Shown: positions 56,319 through 64,000 of the stretch, in pieces
How the letters are laid out: every line of letters starts with the position of its first letter
Numbering within the stretch: position 1 is the first letter of the stretch
DNA from: Lumbricus terrestris
Lineage: Eukaryota > Annelida > Clitellata > Crassiclitellata > Lumbricidae
Direction of reading: 5' to 3'
DNA length: 64,000 bases
Assembly (NCBI GenBank): GCA_949752735.1
Contig: OX457040.1
Location: 8,836,112-8,900,111, forward strand
Position numbers and translations under genes: made by a program
Notes under the pieces: generated by a model
Seen by the model: the letters and a program-made list of their open reading frames with translations, nothing else
Database searches by the model: none
Told to the model about the DNA's origin: nothing

Positions 56319-56520
56319 CTATTTGTGCTGGCCGCCGTACGAACTGTCAATGTCAAGCGACGTTCCTTCCATGAATTGGTCGATGATCATTTGAACGGAA
56401 TCGCGCAGCTCCTCCGGTTCCTCCTCGTCCTGCACCATGTGTACGTCCTCCGTTATGATCGTTTCCTCCTTTCCGTCTCGGAGGATCTTCTTCTTGCGAA
56501 TCTCCTTCTTCATCATAACT
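56319..56520 (-). CDS. Ankyrin-like protein, last coding exon
   Basis: Terminal exon: AG acceptor at 56522-56521, 67 codons, stop TAG at 56321-56319. It reads VMMKKEIRKKKILRDGKEET, then IITEDVHMVQ and EEEPEELRDSVQMIIDQFME. This resembles the end of metazoan ankyrins, where a DGT-IKR repeat, a short HGKRIHLEELED-like stretch and DDLQRDLQQLLRHF close the protein (from memory of the family). Phase matches exon c: the split ACA codon is completed by the first base. The acceptor has a weak pyrimidine tract, so the exact boundary is less certain than the frame. Confidence 0.65.
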
Positions 56521-56706
56521 CTGGATTTCAAACACAGTGCTCATATATATAAATGCATATAAAACAGCTACACAAGTGTATACACAGATGTAAAATAAGC
56601 ATAAATAAACATAGCTATATAAATGTATAGATGCAATACAATACAATTCAGCAGTATAAATTCAAATTTCCAGAGTTGATTTATTTCAATTATTTCTCGC
56701 ATTTAC

Positions 56707-56900
56707 TATATAGTGCCCCTTCAAGCTCACAACTCAGAGGCGCTCGACTACAGCACAAACACTGCATCAGAGTTTCAAGTCGAAGCGCGTGAGCAACTGC
56801 ATGTGAAGGACTTGCTCCTACGCGGCGTCTTGAAGTGGATTCGAACCTGGAACCCTCTGGCTCCAAGGCACCGAACCTACCACTACACCACCGCACCACA
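56707..56900 (-). mobile_element. tRNA-derived SINE, second copy
   Basis: Same family as 29827-30023. The minus-strand head is TGTGGTGCGGTGGTGTAGTG, the B box GGTTCGAATCC lies at 56847-56837, and the tail is CGAGCGCCTCTGAG then GGGGCACTATATAG. It sits in the ankyrin-like intron between 56520 and 57236, in gene orientation. Confidence 0.85.
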
Positions 56901-57235
56901 AGGTTGACTCAGCCTTCCACTCCCTAGGGGCAACCATGAAATGAGCGGTAGTACCGATAGGCGCCTTGCAGGCTGTCGTACAGTTAAGTTCAACTCCTGT
57001 TAAACTTGTTATCATCTGTAACTGAAATATCTTGTAATCTCACTGTGTACTTGTGAGTTTGAATTTTACAACTCTATTTGACAGCGTTCCTGATATTACT
57101 TGAAAAGTTAGCAATATAACATGTTCCTGTGAAATGCAAGCTTAGAAAGGTCTTGCCCAAATTTACTGAACGGTTTAGTTATCGTCAATCATAATTTTGA
57201 ATTCTTTTCCTGCTGCAGGAACCTATTGAACTCAC

Positions 57236-57284
57236 GTTGCTGTTTCTTCCCCATCGTCCTCCGCTGCTTGAGTTACTTGCATTC
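57236..57284 (-). CDS. Ankyrin-like protein, 49-bp internal exon
   Basis: Mini-exon with a strong acceptor (CTCTTTCTCTTTCAG) and a GTGAGT donor. It reads MQVTQAAEDDGEETA between split codons (G|GA on entry, AC|A on exit). Both phases fit the neighbouring exons exactly. It is too short to identify alone; support comes from splice signals and phase. Confidence 0.6.
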
Positions 57285-57542
57285 CTGAAAGAGAAAGAGA
57301 TTTCTGTATCATCAGAACTGGACATCACTGTTTTCAAAGTAAAGCACCACAAGGCAATGCTGCTGAACTGTAGAAATGATTACATTGCCATTACACATTG
57401 AACTCATCAACATGAAGTCATCTGGCGCCTACCTTGTTACATGGCATGTATCAGAGCAGTGCTGCACTACAACACTACACTACAACGTTGTTGTGTGGTG
57501 TGCACATATTGCAAAACGTTCTTTCATGTTAACAGCTTTATA

Positions 57543-58030
57543 GGGAACGTAACATCATTTTTTTGCTAAGCAAGTGCACACTGTACTGTGGTGTTATCTC
57601 CTTGGTTTGACTCCTGCCTCCTATCACAGGGAGTTTGCCATTTCACACAGGATGTTCAGGCCCACCGTTCCCTTCACTCCTCTGCACAGGGTGAACTTCT
57701 TTTTCCCTATTCGCGTACTTCTACCAGGCAGCGACGCGCTTTCTCTGTTGCTGGTCCTGTGCTCTGGAGCTCTGGAATGGGCTACAACCATGCCTGCTGC
57801 CAAGGGTCCCCTCTGACAAATTCTATCGCAACTTTACAATTTTCCTATTTAGCCGAGGATGGGTCGGGAGCGCTCCTGGGTAGTAACCTTGAGAGGGCGC
57901 TATATAAATCCTCTGACAAATTCTATCATAACTTTACAATTTTCCTCTTTAGTCGAGGATGGGCTGGGAGCACTCCTGGGTAGTAACCTTGAAGGGCGCT
58001 ATATAAATCCTCGAAATGAATGAATGAATG
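57543..58030 (+). mobile_element. CR1-like LINE 3' end with internal duplication
   Basis: The plus strand encodes LHSSAQGELLFPYSRTSTRQ, RRAFSVAGPVLW and AEDGSGALLGSNLERALY. This is the RAFSVAGPxLWNxLP terminus of CR1/L2-type ORFs, as at 27868-28215. The last about 110 bp, from the CTCTGACAAATTCTATC word to GGGCGCTATATAAATCC, are tandemly duplicated, and the element ends in (AATG)n. It lies in the intron between 57284 and 58338, opposite to the gene. Confidence 0.8.
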
Positions 58031-58337
58031 AATCCATGATCATTCTCATGCTTGCTCAGTGCTTAAAGTGTAAAAAAAAGTACCAGTACCTGGATGCTCC
58101 TTACCTTTTCAGGTGTGCTGGCCAAACGAGTGGCAGGACAGCATAGAGATATGAAAATAAGTGCCTGGACGCCGTCCATGACCGTCCTGCCACACTTTAA
58201 ACCCTGTGCTTGCTTCATAAATTAACACTTCAATGACAAGCAAGCATGTCCCGAAAATGACTGTGAACGAATGCAAATTGTCACTAGATCTTCAACAACA
58301 ACAACAGCAAGATGCAACATTTCACGGTCCGACTCAC

Positions 58338-58856
58338 CGGAATCGTCAGCCCTCTCCGAATATGGAATGTGGTCGGCCGGTCCGTCGTCGTAATCCCCAT
58401 CGTCCTCGAAGTCGTCGCCCTCGAGAACGACGCGCTCCGTCGTCAACTGCTGTTCGGTCGTCGTGATTATCCTCCGCTTCACGACCGTTCCGTCCGACAG
58501 CGTCTCCTCGTATTCCTGGACGCTCGTCTCCGTCTCCGGCGTGTCCCTGCTGCGGTTTTCCATGCGGGACTGGATGGGTTCGTCGGCCTCGACGCGTCGC
58601 ATCATCTCCTGGGCCTCCTCTTCGTTCGCCGGCAGCTCGTCCTCCGGTCCTTCAACGACGACCCGTTTTGTGATCGTCTGCTTCTGTTTCGTCTTGACGA
58701 CGCGGCGTTTGACGATTGATCCGTCTGGAAGCGTCTCCTCGAACTCTTGCACGTCCGTCTCGACCTCTGGAATGCCCTCCTGCATGTCCGTGTAGACCTT
58801 GAGGACGGCCGAGTCGGCTTCATCGTCGTCGTGGTCGGACGTTTCCGTCGGTTCCA
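58338..58856 (-). CDS. Ankyrin-like protein, repeat-bearing tail exon
   Basis: A 519-bp exon (acceptor TTTTCAG at 58863-58857; donor GTGAGT at 58337-58332). It encodes two copies of an acidic/basic module of about 60 residues: ETDVQEFEETLPDGSIVKRR with ITKRVVVEG, and ETETSVQEYEETLSDGTVVK with LTTERVVLEG. Modules of the form E-DG(S/T)(I/V)(V/I)KR followed by basic residues characterise the C-terminal regulatory tail of ankyrins, spectrin-actin adaptors for membrane proteins. The exon is CpG-rich. The ankyrin repeat, ZU5 and death domains would lie beyond the right edge, so the family call rests on the tail only. Confidence 0.75.
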
Positions 58857-59710
58857 CTGAAAAGCGCAAAGTCAGGATCTTGGTTTAGCCAAAGGGATTT
58901 TCTATCAACAACTGATAAGAACTTTATACCTAGAGTACTTTACAATAGCCCAAAACAAATGATAAAATAAATGAATAGTTTAAAATTAAGAAATAAAAGC
59001 AACCCTTGAACAACGAACAAATATTTTTTTATAACTATTTTTCTCTTCATCTTGTAACCGTGTTGCGGCTTGTCAACCTGATTTGTGATTAAACAAATAT
59101 ATACTTAACATTACTTGAAAATGCTGCAATATAAATGCTACCATTTGATGACGTTGTTATCTTGTGATTAAAAGAAGAAGACTTAACGAAACTTGCTCTG
59201 CTAACATGAATTGTAAAATATCTAATAAAAACTATTTACTGTTCAACACCTTAACATAAACATTTAGCTAATGGTGGATGAAAGAAATTAACTCCTGTAT
59301 TGCTCAGATAACTCAGTAATTAAAGATATGCTGATATTAATTTCCCATTGATGAGGTTTATGATGAAGGTTTTGCAAAAAACATTTAAAATCTGGTTCTT
59401 GCTATTTCTAACATGCATACCATCACACAATTTCGCTTCAAAGATGTGACACAAATTCTTTCAGCTCTAGTCATAAGTTAGAAACATTTACTATAGGCAT
59501 ATTTTGGACTTAGGTAGCAGTTGACATTCGGTTGGGTATGATAATTAACATAATGATTGTATTTTCACTTCACAAAACATTATTTTTGTATTAATTAATT
59601 ATTCATTTTTAAAATCAAACGAATCACCGAAATTTCAATCATAACAAATAATAAAGCAAATAACGTTTGATGTCAACAACTCTTAGAATTTACATAAAAA
59701 TTCACAGTCA

Positions 59711-59747
<37 letters not shown>

Positions 59748-60271
59748 CAAGACGAATTCAAAACCGACTCATTAAAATGCTGTGATTGTCAACCAGATAA
59801 CACACCAGAGAAGTGCCATACCACGTAATATAAGCCATACTGTGAAGATATCTAACAGAATATCACAAACCGTATGTCTACATACAAACTATGCACCCAA
59901 CAACTCAGACATGAACTACATAAACAGAAAAAGATATACAAGCTCTTCATTGGCAACAGCTCATTCTTACAACCGTCTATTAAAAACCACTGGCAAATCT
60001 ACCACCTCAGATAAATACACGCTAAACTTCTGCTATTGAACAGACAACGCGACAGAAGGGTTTTTAATTTTAAAAACCCACTGGATACACCGAGGCAACA
60101 GCTCTCGTAAAGTCTCCACATAAATTCTCCGATACAACGACCCAAAAATCCGCTGCTGCTCAATACGCATATCATACACTAGTAAGCCAACAATTTCAAA
60201 CTGAAACATCAAACAGCAAAGGCACTGTTTTCAAGGATCACTGCATCCACCCAGCCCTTCTCCATCTTTAC
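58857..60271. other. Ankyrin-like intron
   Basis: AT-rich intron with an (AAT)n run at about 59714-59745. No nested gene or clear transposon ends are seen. Confidence 0.6.
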
Positions 60272-61084
60272 CTCTTTCCATAGCAGCAGCAGCAGCAGCT
60301 TTCACTTCGTCGAAGGCCTCGTCAAATGCATGCACGACCATCTGTTCCGCCCGGCTTTCGATCCCCGGAACAAACGGCACGATCACCGTCCGCGTCACCT
60401 TCCGATGGACCGGAACGCCGTCCTCCGTCACCTCATCCGACTCCGCAACCGACGTTCGCGTCGCCAGGTTCTCCTGATCGGCGGAATCGTCCACTCCGGG
60501 CGGAAGTTCCAGGATGTCCTCTTCCACCTCGATCTTCACCAGCTTCTCCGTCGTCTTCCAGTCCGCTTCGACGCCGTCGATCGTCGTGATCTCCGTCACC
60601 GGATACACGTGTCTTCGCGTGATCACCTGTCTCCGGACGAGTGTCCCGTCGTCCAGTAAACCTTCGTCTTCGTCGATCTCGATCTTCAGATCCAGTTCGC
60701 CGTCGATCGTCTGCTTGCAGGCGACGACCTCTTTGCTGTTCTCGTGCATCAGTCGCTCGCGTCTGCTCGGATCGCTGTAACTCATCTGCTTGTGCTCGAC
60801 CCAGTCCTCGAACGACGTGTCTTCGAGGACGGGCTTTGGACCGGTCGTTTCGATGGCACCGTTTGTAGCAGAAGTTGGCACTTGATTGGTTGGGTACTGA
60901 TTGGCTGGCTCATGATTGGTTGGGTCCTGATTGGCTGGCTCCTGATTGGTTGACTCATGACTGGCTGGGTCCTGATTGGTTGGCTCATGATTGGTTGGCT
61001 CCTGATCGGATGGCTCCTGATTGGTTGGCTCTCGATGGGTTGTGGCCTGAACTGTGGCTGCAGGAATCTCTTTAACCTGATGAA
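60272..61084 (-). CDS. Ankyrin-like protein, upstream tail exon
   Basis: An 813-bp exon (acceptor CTATGTGCAG, AG at 61086-61085; donor GTAAAG at 60271-60266). After KEIPAATVQATTHR it encodes a run of about 10 five-residue repeats (EPTNQ, DPANQ, EPTNH variants). FEDWVEHKQMSYSDPSRRER, a DDGTLVRRQVITRRHV block with VTEITTIDGVE, GVPVHRKVTRTVIVPFVPG and an alanine-rich helix (EVKAAAAAAMER) follow. DGTLVRRQV-type blocks again resemble ankyrin tails. Phases at both ends fit. Upstream exons are not found before the right edge. Confidence 0.75.
60890..61035 (-). repeat. 15-bp coding minisatellite
   Basis: About ten 15-bp units (minus strand CAGGAGCCAACCAAT, with GACCC and CATGAG variants) encode EPTNQ/DPANH-type pentapeptides inside the ankyrin-like exon. 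Another minus frame is also open (PIRSQ repeats) but leaves the conserved downstream frame. Confidence 0.9.
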
Positions 61085-61670
61085 CTGCACATAGAAATCA
61101 CACACTGTCCAGTTAATCGAGATCATTACTTACATTACTCGATGCATGATAGTCGCGGTGCGCATGAGTTTGTAACTTATGTAATTGAAATGTAAGTAAG
61201 CATCAACTTTTACTTCACAGTTGCAGTTAGAAATTACACCATGGATTTATCGTTTACATTCAAGTACAGGAATAATCAGAATATAACTTATAGTGTATGG
61301 AATCCAAGTAATGAATAACATTAAGAATTAAAGAAAGGTTCTTCACTGATTTAATCATCTGCGTCTGAACATTCATGAAGCACGACTTCAAGAAAAACTG
61401 AGCAGCTTGAGCTGCAACTCTTGAAACGGCAATTGCAGCTGGTGTGTTCAACGTTTTATTGTACTGTATCTAAAAATTTATATAGCGCCTCTCACAGTAC
61501 ACACCAATCAGAGGCGTCAACAGCACATTAGACCACAAGAGGAAAAAGTGGTTTTGAGACAACGAAAATAGACACTTGGCCCACCAGTTAATAGCCCACC
61601 AGGAATGCATCGAAGGACATGGTTGATATAGATAGGTAGTTGATACAAATATCCTGATTCTACTATGAGC
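61085..61670. other. Ankyrin-like intron; solo SINE/LINE tail at 61480-61520
   Basis: TTTATATAGCGCCTCTCACA followed by CAATCAGAGGCGTC at about 61477-61518 is an isolated 3' tail of the SINE/LINE family seen at 394-445. The rest is non-coding. Confidence 0.5.
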
Positions 61671-61674
61671 TTAA

Positions 61675-61749
61675 CCCTTTCCCGCCGGACCGGGTCACCC
61701 GTGACCCCATTAACAGAATAGGTATCAAAACAATTCCAGCGGGAAAGAG
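61675..61749. mobile_element. 75-bp piggyBac-type MITE
   Basis: TTAA on both sides (61671-61674 and 61750-61753). Termini CCCTTTCCCGC and, inverted, CTCTTTCCCGC. A TTAA target duplication with CCC(T/Y)TT-type ends is the piggyBac hallmark. An inner palindrome GGGTCACCCGTGACCC lies at 61692-61707. Confidence 0.8.
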
Positions 61750-61963
61750 TTAACAATGAGTAAGTATTTACACTAGTATGTATAAAAACATAGTCAAGAA
61801 ATTGCATTTTTTTTAAATTTAAATTTAAGTATTTGACAAACTCACACAAATCTAAAAACTGGCAATGAGTTTTATTATTTGTTTACTTTCAACCTTTTAT
61901 GAAGACAAAGTCATAGACATGACCAATCAATCAGGTGTAAATGATACCTGATTGATTGATCGG

Positions 61964-61999
61964 TGGAACTGTTGTTGTCATAACCATTACATATTGCTT
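61964..61999 (+). pseudogene. Relic of the GT transmembrane-coding segment
   Basis: 36 bp match GT1 30706-30741 at 34 positions and encode GTVVVITITYCF, the membrane span of the GT7 enzymes. Before it lies a 12-bp inverted pair (AATCAATCAGGT ... ACCTGATTGATT at about 61926-61958). After it the match stops. It is a displaced fragment, not a gene. Confidence 0.7.
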
Positions 62000-62799
62000 T
62001 CAGCCATATGAAAGTTGACTAACAAAACAATAGTAGCTGAACATTGAAATTTGAATTCTATCATAGTTGTGGTATTTTGCCGTGTTACACTGAGTCGGTC
62101 ACCAACACAGGCACCACAAGTGCCCCAGTTCCAGACTGACCAGTCTGTCAGTGGCAAAACTTGCAGCCAATGCTGTCAATGTTAAACGGTTCAACAATTA
62201 TAGCCGAACGGATTCTTTAGAAATTTCTACGAATCTTGAAAACACGCCAGAGATTCATAAATTTTTCCAAAATTTTAAATCACAAGGTTGCAAATTGTCG
62301 AATTTATGTATATAGACACTTAGCAGAGCACGGTGAAGCATCTCTGAGATGAGTTAGTGCTTTGCACTTAGTTTTAGAGTAGCCTTTTAGAAATTTTGGG
62401 TTTGCAATTAGGATTATATATATGCAATGCAAGCAATACTAACCTCAGTGTAAGTAAGTACTGAATGTAAACGTTTAGAATTAATTTTTAAAAGACTAAG
62501 AGAATAGGCAAACAGTACATCCTTTACATTTGTGGTAATGGAACAGCTGCAATCAATCTCTTGCTCTAATATTTCATATATTCCATTAAAAAACCTTTGT
62601 TATACCCAGTCAATTAACCAACAAAGACCATAAAAGAAAGGACACAAGATAATAAACACAATATAACGGCTTACAAACATCAAAGAAATAATAGCAATTA
62701 TAATGGAAATAAAGAAAAAATCAATCTGCACCAAGCAATTGGAAACACAAACATTCCGACATCCAGACAAATGAACAAAGAGCTGGATATATTTCAAAA

Positions 62800-64000
62800 C
62801 CATGTTACCTGCACAAAAGGTGTTCATAGCAGGGCACATGTAACCCATAGCAAAACAGACCAGACATAACATCGTCAAAATCATGCACAAATATTGGGCA
62901 AAAAACTAGTATTTGAAAATTCATGCATGTGAAACAAATTCTTGACAGTATGGTTGAAAATACCTACAGCCAACACAAAAGTTACGTGCATACACAGCTG
63001 GAATTAAACACTTTTTCAACCAAATACCCTGCTTCCTAGTAAAAACAACCAGAAAAATAATAGTAGTAATTTTGCAGTAGTATTAGTAGTGTGTTTGTAG
63101 TAAACAGTCTCCCTTGAATAGAATCATTTAAGCTTACTGTGCTCAGCGTAGAGTAACACTTTAAAATTTTGAAGCTTACAGCATTCTTTTCAATTCCTCT
63201 GGATTTTATCATTTGTTTTTAAAAAACCATACCAACCAAAACCCGTCTTTTATAATAATTCTTATCACACAATGCTCTCAGCTACATTAATGATTTGCAA
63301 CACTGATATTAATGAACTAATAAATAATAGCACAGAAACAGCAATGACGATTCGGTGGTTTAGCAAGTATGCATTTGAATATTTGCCCAACCCCTTCATG
63401 AAGCTGATGACTTCGGTGCATAATGCCAACAAAATATACAAGATGTTTAATCAGATATTCCGACATACTCGGCTAGAAATTTATTTGTTCAAGAGTATTT
63501 ACAAAATTACAAATTGCATATGGGTATGAGAAACTGCATAAAAAAATGTACAAAATTATGTTAGAACCTACTACCAACAGTGCGCAAGTGAAAAAACGTT
63601 AAATATCAGTTGTAATTTTTCAAAAGGGGGTAGTTCAAAAGTTGCATGCAGCAAAAACTACTAATTGCTTAAGTATCATACATATCATGCTACAACATGC
63701 TACCAGATCACCATGATCCCCATAACTACCATGCCCATAATTATATGGTCCTGTAACACTGATGCAAAAGAAAGCATGCACTTAAGCAAACCTCATCAAA
63801 CAAATTCATAGACTAAACTTTGCCACTGCAAGTATTTTAAGTGACTAATTAAAATGGCTTCTAAAAGTCTGCATGCACATGCAGAGATTTACAGAAGAAT
63901 GCATTCATAAAAATTAACATACACAATATGTTAACATGTATTGTGTCTATGCAACAATAAAAACACCACAGTGAAAACCAAAACTACCAGGTACATATCC
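62800..64000 (+). repeat. Third copy of the GT upstream region
   Basis: 62810-63090 matches 40935-41220 (GCACAAAAGGTGTTCATAGC, GTATGGTTGAAAATAC, CAGCTGGAATTAAA, TTTTGCAGTAGT). 63905-63990 matches 41805-41900 (AAAATTAACATAC, GTTAACATGTATTGTGTC, CAAAACTA). In block 2 these lie about 1.5 kb and 0.6 kb upstream of the GT2 start codon. Between 63100 and 63900 the match is weak. Confidence 0.75.

Noticed and set aside
58312..58795. Plus-strand frames of 110-135 codons
   Set aside because: Antisense shadows of the ankyrin-like exon, whose minus-strand frame has splice sites and family-like repeats.
60782..61126. Alternative minus frame with PIRSQ repeats
   Set aside because: It runs through the splice acceptor and loses the conserved downstream frame; the EPTNQ frame joins the ankyrin-like tail without a break.

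Overview
The window is eukaryotic nuclear DNA from an animal, most likely a marine invertebrate. Genes are split into short GC- and CpG-rich exons with GT/AG introns, and they sit in AT-rich DNA crowded with LINE, SINE and hAT relics, microsatellites and minisatellites. Recognisable proteins are junctophilin, a beta-1,4-galactosyltransferase (GT7) family enzyme and an ankyrin-type C-terminal tail, all animal families. The palindrome TAGGCCTA is strongly over-represented. From the general look of the repeats I lean towards an echinoderm or another invertebrate deuterostome, but nothing here fixes the phylum.

Layout. (1) 1-5.2 kb: the 5' half of a junctophilin gene on the minus strand. Three coding exons (169-325, 1177-1818, 4814-5195) carry all eight MORN motifs; the rest lies beyond the left edge. 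(2) 5.2-19.3 kb: gene-poor DNA with tandem repeats, LINE 3' ends, two hAT-type elements with intact 8-bp target duplications, and a 1.9-kb CATC/CACC array split from a smaller one by a LINE. (3) 19.3-54 kb: an alternating series of a repeat module (A 19.3-24.3, B 33.4-40.2, C 48.8-54.1 kb) and a galactosyltransferase block (GT1 28.3-32.9, GT2 41.5-47.4 kb). Each block holds one uninterrupted plus-strand gene for a type II membrane GT7 enzyme with a repeat-built stem and a cysteine-rich C-terminal module. Because modules and blocks are paralogous, many transposon insertions can be read against an empty site in a sister copy. (4) 54-61.1 kb: the last four coding exons of a minus-strand ankyrin-like gene, with phase-consistent junctions. 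(5) 61.1-64 kb: intron of that gene, containing a 75-bp piggyBac-type MITE, a 36-bp relic of the GT transmembrane coding region, and DNA matching the upstream region of GT2. A third GT gene is therefore predicted just past the right edge.

The two GT copies differ mainly in the stem (24-residue units expanded in one, 21-residue units in the other), while a catalytic segment is nearly identical between them. The most distinctive features are this module/GT architecture, the swarm of non-coding hAT elements with readable target duplications, and a 1.7-kb hAT element that carries a palindrome-capped 18-bp minisatellite. All coordinates were read by eye; no alignment or database search was run.
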